In this document: positions 35,315-44,769 of the stretch, one piece after another
Layout of the letters: every line of letters begins with the position of its first letter
How positions within the stretch are numbered: the stretch's first letter is position 1
DNA from: Closterium sp. Naga37s-1
Taxonomy: Eukaryota > Streptophyta > Zygnematophyceae > Desmidiales > Closteriaceae
NCBI GenBank assembly: GCA_947471745.1
Contig: CANJKZ010001044.1
Coordinates: forward strand, 186,001 to 250,000
Length of the DNA: 64,000 bases
Direction: 5' to 3'
Translations under genes and position numbers: made by a program
Notes under the pieces: model-generated
What the model was told of the DNA's origin: nothing
Database searches by the model: none
The model's input: only the letters and a program-made list of their open reading frames with translations

Positions 35315-35343
35315 TGGTATAGAGCAGGTTCCCTAGTGGGACC
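35315..35343 (+). promoter_or_regulatory. Element E primer-binding site and adjacent hairpin
   Basis: TGGTATAGAGCAGG (canonical PBS minus one C). It is followed by GGTTCCC / GGGACC, an imperfect stem with one bulged T and loop TAGT, then GGGCCCACC. Confidence 0.7.
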
Positions 35344-36321
35344 GTTTCTTCCTAAGGGCCCACCATTAAAATTTTTTTTTTCCTATCCTGCCCGAAGCGC
35401 GCCTCGCGCTCTGACCTGCCCTACCCTTTCGCGGCCCCTTAGTGGCCTGCCCTGCTCCTGAGGCCCGTCGCGGCCCCCCCTTTACGGCCCCTTAGCGGCC
35501 TCCCTTCGCGGCCCCTTCACGGCCCCTTAGCGGCCCCTTCGCGGCCCCTTCGCGGCCCCTCACGGCCCCTTAGCGGCCCCTTCGCGGCCCCTTCGCGGCC
35601 CCTTCGCGGCCCCCCTCGCGGCTCCCTTCGCGGCCCCTTCGCGGCCCCGCCCCGCTGCCCGTAGCGGCCCCGCCCTGTCGCCAGTCGCGGCCCCGCCCCG
35701 TCGCCAGTCGCGGCCCCGCCCCGTCGCCAGTCGCGGCCCCGCCCCGTCGCCAGTCGCGGCCCCGCCCCGTCGCCCCTGCCTCGTCGCGACGCCCCTGCGG
35801 GACCCGCGAGGCGCGGCTCCTGCGCGTCGCGACGCCCCTGCGGGACCCGCGTGGCGTCACCCCTGCCTGCCGCGGCGCCCTGCCCTAACCCGCGCCCTGG
35901 AGCAGCCGCCACTACAGCAGCCGCCCCAGGAGCAGCCGCCCCTGCAGCAGCCGCCCCTGGAGCAGCCGCCACTGCAGCAGCCGCCCCTGGAGCAGCCGCC
36001 CCTGAAGCAGCCGCCCCTGGAGCAGCCGCCACTGCAGCAGCCGCCCCTGGAGCAGCCGCCACTGCAGCAGCCGCCCCTGGAGCAGCCACCCCTACAGCAG
36101 CCGCCCCTGAGCAGCCACCACTGCAGCAGCCACCCCTGGAGCAGCCACCCCTGCAGCTGCAGTGGAGCCCTCGCCCTACAGTAGTAGCGGCCTCGCCGTT
36201 GCCGCCGTCGTACGCCTGCCCTTCTCGCCACTGGTGAGCACTGCCCTGCCCGTACTGCTGCTACTGCTGCTCTTGCTGCTACTGCTCTTTCTACTGCTAC
36301 TGCTGCTCCTGGCGTGGCCAG
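35344..36321 (+). repeat. GC-rich leader of element E
   Basis: Two tandem-repeat zones: CGGCCCCTTCGCGGCCCCTT at 35470-35640 and CGGCCCCGCCCCGTCGCCAG at 35650-35780. A third zone (about 35890-36160) repeats AGCAGCCGCCCCTGG, the complement of the first block of Z. The leader ends in a CTACTGCTGCT tract before the first Met. Confidence 0.75.
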
Positions 36322-39300
36322 ATGCAGCTCCAGCGCCGTCCGCGTGAGTCCCTCGCCCCCCAACAGCTTCGTGAGTGGTACGCTAGTTGGGGTTGTAGGG
36401 GTGGCCGCGCTGCGACTACTGCTATAGCTACTGCTGCTGCTACTGCGGCTACCACTGCTTCTGCTGCTCCTGGCGGTGGCCAGATGCAGCTCCAGCGACG
36501 TCCGCGTGAGTCCCTCACGCCCCAGCAGCTTCGTGAGTGGTACGCTACTTGGGGTTGTCGGGGTGGCCGTAGTGGGAGTCGTCCTGGAGTGAGTAGTTCG
36601 GCAGCTGCTTGTAGTGGCCAGGTGCAGCTGCAGCGTCGTCCGTGCGCGGTCCTTTCACCCCAGCAGCTTCGTGAGTGGTACGCTCAGCGTGGAGGGTCAC
36701 GGGGTACTGCTCGCTGTCCGTACGTCATTCGCACTGGTGCTCGGACTGGTCAGCCTTGCGGGACGTTTGGTCACGCAGAGTCCCGCAGCTTCGCCCGTCT
36801 GAGCGACGCCTGGCGTACGGAGTTTGGCGACGCGGCTGAGCTCCCCGACTGGGTGGAGCTGCTTAGGCTGAGGGTAGATATCTACACTCTTGACTATGAT
36901 GCTATCCTCACTGCCATGTATGCATTGCCTACTAGTGATGAGGGTGACTGTTACCTGTGTGTTACGCCTGACCCGGGCATTGAGACTGCTGCTGTAGGTG
37001 CTGGTGAGGCTGCTGCTCTAGGTGCTAGTGCGTCTGCTGCTCCAGGTGCTAGTGAGTCTGCTGCCCAAGGTGCTGGTGAGTCTGCTCTCTCAGGTACCAC
37101 GTCGGCTCAGGCCTTACACACCTTCACCCTTGACTCGGGTGCTTCCCGCTCCTTCTTTCGAGACCGCACCACACTCACGCCGCTTAGTCGGCCAGTTGCG
37201 GTCTCCCTGGCAGACCCCTCTGGGTGTCCTGTCCTTGCCCACTTCTCCACTGTCTTACCGTGTCCGGCGGCCCCTTCTGGCACCCTGTCAGGTCTTTACT
37301 TCCCCTCGTTCTCTACGAACTTGGTGAGTGGTGCTGATCTACAGGATGGGGGGGTTGACCAGTTCACTCCTGCGAGTCAGCGAGTGACCCACTGCACGTG
37401 TGCTCGGACGGGCCGACACTTGGCCACGTTTACCCGTCAGCCGGGGTCGAGCCTGTACACACTGACCACTGAGTCTCCTCCGGTTGCTGCGTCTGGTCAG
37501 GTAGCTGCGTCGGGTCAGGTGTTTGCTGCAGCGTCCAGGTCTGGTCCTGAGTCTGCCCCCTGCTCGTGTCGTCTCCTATCTCACCAGACTCTCCTCTGGC
37601 ACCACCGCCTTGGTCACCCCTCCCTGCCTCGTCTCCGAGGCATGGCCTCCCGTGTCCTTGTCTCTGGTCTCCCCCGGTCCCTCCCTCCTCTTCCTCTGGG
37701 GCCTGCCCCTACCTGCGTTCCCTGCGTCGAGGGGCGGCAGCGCGCCGCTCCTCACTCCTCCGAGTTTCCTCCGACAGAGGCTCCGCTGCAGACACTTCAC
37801 CTGTACGTGTGGGGCCCCGCCCGCGTCCGTGGACAGGGTCACGAGCGTTACTTCCTGCTGGTCGTTGATGACTACTCGCGTTACACCACAGTCTTCCCCT
37901 TGCGCACCAAGGGTGAGGTCACTGAGGTGTTGATCGACTGGATCCGCGCAGCTCGTCTCCAGCTCAGAGAGAGTTTCGGCTCGGACTTTCCTGTTCTGCG
38001 TCTGCACTCCGACAGAGGCGGAGAGTTTTCCTCTGACCTTCTGCGAGCCTTCTGTCGTGCACAGGGCATCCGCCAGACGTTCACGCTTCCGGCCTCTCCA
38101 CAGCAAAATGGGATTGCTGAGCGCCGCATTGGCATGGTCATGGACGTCGCTCGTACGTCCATGATTCATGCGGCTGCTCCCCATTTTCTGTGGCCGTTCG
38201 CGGTTCAGTACGCGGCGCATCAGATCAACCTTCAGCCCCGAGTCTCCTTGCCGCAGACCTCCCCTACTCTGCGGTGGACAGGGAAGGTTGGCGATGCGTC
38301 TGCGTTTCGTGTCTGGGGATCTCGGGCTTTTGTCCGCGACTTGTCTGCGGACAAGCTGTCCCCCCGTGCTGTTCTCTGCGTCTTCCTTGGCTTCCCCCCT
38401 GACGCGCCTGGTTGGCAGTTTTACCACCCCACCTCGCGCCGTGTTCTGTCCTCCCAGGACGTCACGTTTGACGAGTCGGTCCCCTTCTACCGTCGCTTCC
38501 CCTACCGCACTGCGCCCCTCCCCCCGCCGCCGCTCTTCCTCGCGCCAGGTCCCCCCTCGGTAGACCCCCTTCCCCCTCAGGGTCCTGCCCCCTCAGGTGT
38601 GTCCCATGTAGACGCAGTCGAGCCTGTCGAGGTAGCTGTTGACTCTGGTGCGGGGCCTGGGGGTGCTGAGCCTGGGGGTGATGAGTCTGGGGGTGCTGAG
38701 CCTGGGGGTGCTGAGTCTGGAGGTGCTGAGCCTGGGGGTGCTGAGTCTGGTGGTGCTGAGCCTTGGGGTGCTGGGTCTGGGGGTGCTGAGCCTGGGGGTG
38801 CGGAGCCTGAGGGTGCTGGGCCTACTCGTGTGGAGTCTGGCGGTGCTGGGTCTGGGGGTCCCTCGGGTGCTTCGTCCCGGCGGGAGCTCCCCTCTCCTCA
38901 GGAGCTGCGCGAGTGGTTTGCTCGGCGCTGGAGCCGTGCTGCTGGAGCTGGAGGTACTGCTGGCGCTGGCGGTTCTGCTGCTACTGAGGGTGTTGGTGCC
39001 ACGGGTTCCAGAGGTGCTCGTACTGGAGGTACTGGAGCTGCTGGGCCTGGGGGTGCTCCTTGTGCTGGAGCTGCTGGTGGTGCTAGAGCTGCTGGTGGAG
39101 CTTCTGGAGCAGGTGCTGCTGGAGGTGCTGGAGTTGTGGCTGTCGAGTCTTCCGGTGGTCCGGCTAGAGCTAGAGCTGCTGGGGGTGTTGGCGCTGGAGG
39201 TGCTGCTGGCGCTGCTGCTTCTGAGGGTGCTGGAGTTGGCGGTGCTGCAGCTGGGGGTACTACTGGTGCTGGTGCTGCCGCTGGGGGTGCTGGTGCTGCC

Positions 39301-39441
39301 CCTGCTGGCTCTGGAGGCGCTGCGCGGCCACGGCCGTACTTCGTTCCGCTCCTTGAGCAGGTTCTTCGTCTCCCGCCTTCTGCTGGTCCTGCTCCTTCCT
39401 TTGAGTGTCCGCCACCTGTCCAGACTGAGTCGCAGTTATAG
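36322..39441 (+). CDS. Element E Gag (remodelled), protease, integrase and linker
   Basis: A 1039-codon frame. The Gag capsid domain found in C, D, B and J is absent. Instead the frame opens with three copies of a unit, GQMQLQRRPRESL.PQQLREWYA (starts at about 36316, 36478 and 36616). The knuckle lacks its last Cys (C-X13-C-X4-H, then AESRS). Protease: TLDSGASRSFF. Integrase: HHRLGHPSLP, then LHLYVWGP, with Tyr (TAC, 37804-37806) instead of the first catalytic Asp; HSDRGGEF and NGIAER are intact. A long Gly/Glu/Ala linker with LREWFARR follows. It ends SQL-TAG (39439-39441) with RT in the same frame beyond. The start Met is the first usable one; a true start is uncertain. Confidence 0.85.
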   Translation: MQLQRRPRESLAPQQLREWYASWGCRGGRAATTAIATAAATAATTASAAPGGGQMQLQRRPRESLTPQQLREWYATWGCRGGRSGSRPGVSSSAAACSGQVQLQRRPCAVLSPQQLREWYAQRGGSRGTARCPYVIRTGARTGQPCGTFGHAESRSFARLSDAWRTEFGDAAELPDWVELLRLRVDIYTLDYDAILTAMYALPTSDEGDCYLCVTPDPGIETAAVGAGEAAALGASASAAPGASESAAQGAGESALSGTTSAQALHTFTLDSGASRSFFRDRTTLTPLSRPVAVSLADPSGCPVLAHFSTVLPCPAAPSGTLSGLYFPSFSTNLVSGADLQDGGVDQFTPASQRVTHCTCARTGRHLATFTRQPGSSLYTLTTESPPVAASGQVAASGQVFAAASRSGPESAPCSCRLLSHQTLLWHHRLGHPSLPRLRGMASRVLVSGLPRSLPPLPLGPAPTCVPCVEGRQRAAPHSSEFPPTEAPLQTLHLYVWGPARVRGQGHERYFLLVVDDYSRYTTVFPLRTKGEVTEVLIDWIRAARLQLRESFGSDFPVLRLHSDRGGEFSSDLLRAFCRAQGIRQTFTLPASPQQNGIAERRIGMVMDVARTSMIHAAAPHFLWPFAVQYAAHQINLQPRVSLPQTSPTLRWTGKVGDASAFRVWGSRAFVRDLSADKLSPRAVLCVFLGFPPDAPGWQFYHPTSRRVLSSQDVTFDESVPFYRRFPYRTAPLPPPPLFLAPGPPSVDPLPPQGPAPSGVSHVDAVEPVEVAVDSGAGPGGAEPGGDESGGAEPGGAESGGAEPGGAESGGAEPWGAGSGGAEPGGAEPEGAGPTRVESGGAGSGGPSGASSRRELPSPQELREWFARRWSRAAGAGGTAGAGGSAATEGVGATGSRGARTGGTGAAGPGGAPCAGAAGGARAAGGASGAGAAGGAGVVAVESSGGPARARAAGGVGAGGAAGAAASEGAGVGGAAAGGTTGAGAAAGGAGAAPAGSGGAARPRPYFVPLLEQVLRLPPSAGPAPSFECPPPVQTESQL

Positions 39442-41589
39442 CCCGCCTCCCCACTGCCTGCTCCCTCTCCCTGCACTGGTCCTACTGGAGGTCTTGCTGA
39501 GCGTCGTGCGCCTGCGTCTCGTCCTGCGTCGCCTGTTCGTGCTGCTCGCACTAGTAGTCGTGTTCCGCGTCCGCGTCCTCCTGCGGTCCCAGGCACACAC
39601 CAGATGGCACTGCGTCCTTCCACTGCTCCACTGCGTGTCCCGTTGCCGTCTCCTCCAGAGTCCTCTCTTCCTGCTCTTGCTGACCCGGAGTCTGACTCTC
39701 TTCGTGCTGCCAGTCCTACTGTCACGCGTCTTCTGGCTACTGTTGTCACTGACCCTTCCTTTGCGTCCACTGCTGCGTCTGCCCTAGTTGCTGAGCTTGT
39801 CGACTTTGCTGCTCGCTGTAGTCTAGACTACACCGCTATTCTCGTTGCTGAGTCTTTGTCTGTCTGTCCTCCGTCCGTCGGGGGTGAGTGTGCTCTTAGC
39901 ACGGACGTCCTTGAGGACACGCAGGAGGAGTTCCAGTGTTTTGCTGCTGCTTTGCCTCATCTCGTGTCCATGCTGATTGCCCCTGAGGGAGACCCGGATG
40001 CACCAGACATCCCGACTCCTCGATCGTACGCTGAGGCGATCGAGGGTCCCTACTCCTCACAGTGGCAGTCAGCCATGGACGCAGAGATGGCTTCCTGGAA
40101 GTCCACAGGCACCTACGTCGACGAGGTTCCCCCACCTGGGGCGAACATCGTCAGTGGCATGCGGATTTTCAGGGTGAAGCGGCCGCCGGGTTCTCCGCCT
40201 ATCTTCAAGGCGCGTTACGTGGCTCGAGGCTTCAGTCAGCGGCAGGGAGTTGACTACTTTCAGACCTTCTCTCCCACCCCGAAGATGACCACTCTTCGGG
40301 TGCTGCTCCACATAGCCGCTCAGCGTGACTACGAGCTTCACTCTCTTGACTTCAGCACAGCTTTCTTGCAGGGCAGCCTGCACGAGGAGATCTGGCTGCG
40401 ACGCCCACCTGGCTTTACTGGGTCGTTTCCTCCTGGTACCCAGTGGAGCCTCCGGCGGCCAGTCTACGGTCTCCGCCAGGCGCCCCGTGAGTGGCACGAC
40501 ACACTGAGGACTACACTTGCGGCTCTTGGCTTTGCTCCTTCTACTGCTGACCCGTCGCTGTTTCTACGCACCGACACCTCTTTGCCGCCGTTCTACATCC
40601 TCGTGTACGTCGACGACTTGGTCTTTGCCACTGCTGACACTGCTGGACTCGCCCACGTGAAGTCCGAGCTGCAGAAGAGACACACGTGCACAGACCTGGG
40701 TGAACTGCGCAGCTACCTTGGCTTGCAGATCACCCGGGACAGAGCACAGTGCACCATTACCCTGACTCAGTCACACATGGTGCAGCAGGTCCTTCAGCGC
40801 TTCGACTTCACGTACTCCTCGCCTCAGGCCACTCCTCTGTCTACTCGCCACTCGCTCTCAGCTCTGCCTTCGGATGAGTCCGTAGAGCCGAGTGGCCCGT
40901 ACCCAGAGCTTGTTGGCTGCCTCATGTACCTGATGACCTGCACTCGACCTGACCTTGCATGCCCTCTTAGCATCTTGGCACGCTATGTTGCTCCTGGGAG
41001 ACACCGACCAGAGCACATGGCTGCAGCGAAGAGGGTGTTGCGCTACTTGTGCAGTACGTCGGGCATGGGGCTCGTGCTTGGAGGACGGGCTCGAGTTGTC
41101 CTCACAGGTCACGCAGACGCTTCTTGGGCTGACGACCAGGCTACGCAGCGGTCGTCACAGGGTTACACCTTCAGCCTTGGTTCCGGCTCTGTCTCGTGGC
41201 GGTCTACCCGCTCGTCTTCTGTTCTCGGCTCCAGCTGTGAGGCTGAGATCTACGCGGGGGCCATGGCTGCACAGGAGCTACGCTGGCTCACCTACCTGCT
41301 GACTGACCTAGGAGAGCCGCCTCGTTCTCCTCCAGTTCTGTACGTAGACAACAAGGCCATGCTGGCCTTGTGTCGGGAGCACAGACTAGAGCACAGAACG
41401 AAGCACATTGCTCTTCGCTACTTCCTTGCTCGTGAGCTGCAGCAGCGTGGTCAGCTGCGCCTTGCTTACGTGGCCTCTCAGGCCAACACTGCTGATATCT
41501 TTACTAAGGCACTTCCGCCTTGTGATCATCAGCGCTTTTGTACAATGCTAGGTCTTGTGCCTACTTGGCCTCACTTGCTCACTGCTTGA
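39442..41589 (+). CDS. Element E reverse transcriptase and RNase H
   Basis: In frame with the upstream ORF, separated only by the UAG. The first Met is at 39604 (MALRPSTAPLRV), 661 codons to TGA at 41587. RT has MRIFRVKRPPGS, FSTAFLQGS, PVYGLRQAPREW and the catalytic ILVYVDDLVFATAD near 40600-40630. RNase H has GHADASWADD, SCEAEIYAGAM, YVDNKAML, TKHIALRYF and ANTADIFTKAL. All key acidic residues are present and there is no frameshift. It would need UAG read-through, internal initiation or a separate transcript for expression. Confidence 0.9.
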   Translation, partial: PASPLPAPSPCTGPTGGLAERRAPASRPASPVRAARTSSRVPRPRPPAVPGTHQMALRPSTAPLRVPLPSPPESSLPALADPESDSLRAASPTVTRLLATVVTDPSFASTAASALVAELVDFAARCSLDYTAILVAESLSVCPPSVGGECALSTDVLEDTQEEFQCFAAALPHLVSMLIAPEGDPDAPDIPTPRSYAEAIEGPYSSQWQSAMDAEMASWKSTGTYVDEVPPPGANIVSGMRIFRVKRPPGSPPIFKARYVARGFSQRQGVDYFQTFSPTPKMTTLRVLLHIAAQRDYELHSLDFSTAFLQGSLHEEIWLRRPPGFTGSFPPGTQWSLRRPVYGLRQAPREWHDTLRTTLAALGFAPSTADPSLFLRTDTSLPPFYILVYVDDLVFATADTAGLAHVKSELQKRHTCTDLGELRSYLGLQITRDRAQCTITLTQSHMVQQVLQRFDFTYSSPQATPLSTRHSLSALPSDESVEPSGPYPELVGCLMYLMTCTRPDLACPLSILARYVAPGRHRPEHMAAAKRVLRYLCSTSGMGLVLGGRARVVLTGHADASWADDQATQRSSQGYTFSLGSGSVSWRSTRSSSVLGSSCEAEIYAGAMAAQELRWLTYLLTDLGEPPRSPPVLYVDNKAMLALCREHRLEHRTKHIALRYFLARELQQRGQLRLAYVASQANTADIFTKALPPCDHQRFCTMLGLVPTWPHLLTA

Positions 41590-41786
41590 CCTTGCTTGTA
41601 CTGTGATCCATCTATACCTGCACTTGCTTGTTTACCTTTATATATAATCTTGCATGTGAACTGGCCTTGTGGCCTTGAACTTGTGCTCGGAATGTGTGGT
41701 GACGTTGTGATCCACCCTGAGCTTACTGTGCTTTGCTTGACTGGTCTTGTGACCTCTTGTTCTCCCCCACTTTGCCTATGGGGGTG
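41590..41786 (+). other. 3' untranslated region and polypurine tract of element E
   Basis: Shares TGACGTTGTGATCCACCCTG with C and B and ends in CTATGGGGGTG (41775-41786) next to the LTR. Confidence 0.75.
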
Positions 41787-41913
41787 TGTCAAACTTATAT
41801 GCTATAGTCTGTGTAGGCTGTAGTGGGGTAGAAAATATGGGGTACAACACTTTTAGGTTTTCCTACTTGTACCCACCTGTTTCCTAGTGCATTCATCCCT
41901 CGTTATTCTCACA
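41787..41913 (+). repeat. 3' LTR of element E (127 bp)
   Basis: TGTCAAACTTATATGC to TTATTCTCACA, full length. Confidence 0.92.
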
Positions 41914-42277
41914 ATTCATGATAACATAACACCTTTCAAAGCAATAAGGAAATTGCATTGTTTTTTCACAGTACTGTTTCAATGGTCCCTATACAGCTAT
42001 TGAAATTGGATCTAAAACAAAGCGAACCAGCTACTGTAGTCAAAGCAATTGGCGAAATCTTACCCAGCCGTAACTTCGAACCTTCAGCCAATCACGGGTG
42101 TGAAGAATTTCGCGCCCAAACAAACCAGGTAACTTTGGGCAACTTTCCTGAAGCGCCCATCGCCAAACATACTCTCTCGTAACTGAACCGTAAGTTGTTC
42201 CCAGGTAACCTTTCGGAACCCTAAAATGATCATGCCCAACCAGCCACGCCTTTTTTGGGATGAGGGCAGATTATTAC
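41914..42277. other. Flank between element E and the KDZ gene
   Basis: No repeat or RNA gene seen. A minus-strand open stretch (42084-42270, VTWEQLTVQLRESM) may be the last exon or the 3' untranslated region of the transposase gene. The splice phase does not fit cleanly, so I leave it unassigned. Confidence 0.35.
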
Positions 42278-44769
42278 CTCGTAGAACGCACTGTTGTACT
42301 CGCACTCCTCCGCGATGTCACTCTCAAGGTGAGCGAGCATATGTTGGAATTGGTTCCTTTGCACAATGAATTCTGACCATTGGCGGCGGTTTGACGCTCG
42401 AAAGGGTCGCTTGACACTGCTCTTGTGGAAGGTTTCATACATATTTGTTGAATACTCTTCAGGCAACCCGCCTCTTTTGATGGCATCCACGTAGTGAACC
42501 GTCATATGCACCTTGATGAGCTTCCACGACAACGCTTGTTCTGGAAATGCCAACTTTTGTTTCCGAATCATGCTGAAAAAGGGTGAAATGGGTGGAATGT
42601 GGATCATATGTGAACACAAACATAGGGGGGAAACACATCGACGGGACCCTGAACCAACAATGGGGTTCCGAGCATGTCATGAAGGATGTGGTACCACATG
42701 TGTTGAAACGGGAATGGCCTGCAATACCAAGAATAAGGCACGATAAGGGCAGAAGGGGAAAGAATAGTTGTGGGAGAATCGAAGTGAAACCAAGGGAGAG
42801 GGTAGATGCAAAGTACAATCTGGCCAACGTGATTGGACGTAAAACGAGGGGAATGGGTATGTGGAAATTCCTTGGTCTGGCCTGGTGCGTGATGGGTAAA
42901 GTATGGACTGGCTGATGGCACTTGAATATCCCCACGATGGGTGAAATAGGGCGCTGAAGGAAGAGTAGGAGCATGAGACCTGCTGCTAAAAAAACAAGGA
43001 ACCACCAGTGGGCGGCAGAAGGGGTATGCCTTGGTGAGTGATGGGGGGGAGATATGGGGAGTATGAAATACAAGTATAGGAAAAAGGGAAGGACAGAGTG
43101 CGCATTGGGCATGAAGGGGATTTGGTGGATACATATGCTGCAGAACAGAAATTACAATGCGCCTACCTATGTGATTTAAGCACGACGTCTGCAAGACTGG
43201 CGTTGTGTGGTGTCGGGGACGAAAGGTACAGTTATACCAATCCAAGAACCCCTTCACCGTATCCATCTCATCATCTAACATAAGACCTTCGAGTATGAAA
43301 ACAGCAGCCTACATGACCGCACGGTGCTCTACAGCAGAAACGTTTGCACCCGATTGAGAGTAGCCTCCAGGCTGAGGCAAGTTCATTCGTGCAATGCGTC
43401 CATGCTGCCACAGCCATGTGAGGTGCCTAGAGCATTGCGGGAAAGGTTTTTTGCGGGGATTGACATGAGAAATGTGTAGGGATGGTTTAGAGTTTGAAAA
43501 GGGAGAGCGGAATGGTGAGAGTGGTAAAGGCAAGAAAAACCTAAAGGGAGAGGGCACAGGGGAGTGGGGAATGGGCCGGTTGGGGGACAGGGCGGATAAG
43601 GGGATAGAGAAGGTGAGGGGGGTTGATGGCAGGGTGAGGGGACAGGGCGGATTAGGGGATGACGGGGGAGGGCAAAGGGATGTGAGGGGGTTGAAGCATG
43701 TGAGGGGATTAAGGGGGGCCTCATGGTTGTGAGCAGTCGTCAGTGTAGGTGAGGGGATGATGGGTTGATGGGCTTCAATGGAATTAAAAACTTGAGGATG
43801 ATTGAATGTAGGCATACAAGTGACAAAGAAGAACGAGATGGAGATGCGAAAAAGGTGCTCACTGATCAAGTAAACCGTTCTTAGCACTATCAGTCAAGGC
43901 CAATGCATCTCGAATGTATGTCCAAATGCCGATATCAGATTGGTGCAGGGCATCTGGCATCAATGCCAGGTACGGGTTCCCCCAGTCAGTACTGGCGAAC
44001 CTCCATTCCGAGAAGAAGCACTGCATTGGAACAGATTGGTACAACTATGCACAGATCAGCTCTGCTCAATCGTCCATCAAAGCATTGGGCTGCATCTAGC
44101 TTCTTATTGACTCACGGGTATCGGGAAGGTGGACCAGTCCTGTGCATATTTCTTTGCCATGGTCTTGCCAGTTTCGAAAAACATATTGTACTTATTCAGA
44201 ATGAACCTCTGCTGCTTCACGTTCCTCGCTACAAATCGCATTTCAAGGTCGTCCATCTTGTCCAATGTAGCGTAGCACAAGGAGCAGGGTCTTTTGCTGT
44301 TGTGCTGAAATGTGCCTGAGACTTTGCAACTCTCGGGATATTCGCGCGCGTAACAGTACAGCAACGGCCACACGGAGCGGATATGACCAGTCGGGTCAAA
44401 CCACATGCATCCGATCAAGCTGTGCATGTAAAAACCGAAGGCAGATTCAGTAGGTGTCATATAGTGCAATAACATTGGAGAAGGGAGGTGATGGTGCTCA
44501 CCTGTTGCTTGCATCGATGAGCGGCTGCAGAACAATCTTCATGCACTTATGAAAATAGTTCCGTTTTGACCTTGCTAGGCCATTTTGAGTTACACATAGG
44601 CAGCATAGCAACCAGTTGTTTGGCATGCAGTCTCAACCTATGATCCACTGCAATGTTTGCCATGGAAATCACCACAGGCCAAACCTTTTGCGTGTCATTT
44701 TTGCTTAGCTGAGTAACTTCGGAGTAAACAATCATTGAAGCAATCACACCATCGGGATACCCAAGTTCC

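Larger units (their letters stand above)
35265..41913 (+). mobile_element. Ty1/copia element E (short-LTR family, 5' LTR truncated)
   Basis: Has the last 50 bp of a 5' LTR, PBS, hairpin, long GC leader, gag-pol and a full 127-bp 3' LTR. The 50-bp LTR remnant differs from the 3' LTR at two positions. The left edge is a truncation next to the H Gag fragment, so no target duplication can be tested. It is the best-preserved pol of the window in frame terms but is unusual in gag and integrase. Confidence 0.9.

Noticed and set aside
35400..36160. CRISPR-like repeat arrays in the GC-rich tandem blocks
   Set aside because: Units are contiguous without unique spacers, and the DNA is eukaryotic. They are simple tandem repeats.
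20858..39787. Long Leu-rich open frames overlapping the IN-RT linker in the +1 frame (for example 20858-21703 and 38639-39787)
   Set aside because: They follow from reading Gly-Ala repeat codons (GCTGGTGCT) one base later, giving Leu-Val strings. There is no start conservation and no domain; they are compositional shadows.
17872..43311. UAG reassigned to glutamine in this genome
   Set aside because: Several TAG codons stand for CAG (C, D, perhaps the KDZ exon). However, others replace Trp or Glu (D at 27149, 26753 and 29071) or non-Gln positions in A, TGA stops occur in the same frames, and C itself ends at a TAG. Ordinary nonsense mutation explains this better.
43309..43887. Proline-rich minus-strand frame of about 190 codons
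   Set aside because: Most of it lies in the 436-nt KDZ intron (43862-43427), between a GTGAGC donor and a CTCTAG acceptor whose phases match. Only the end is exon.
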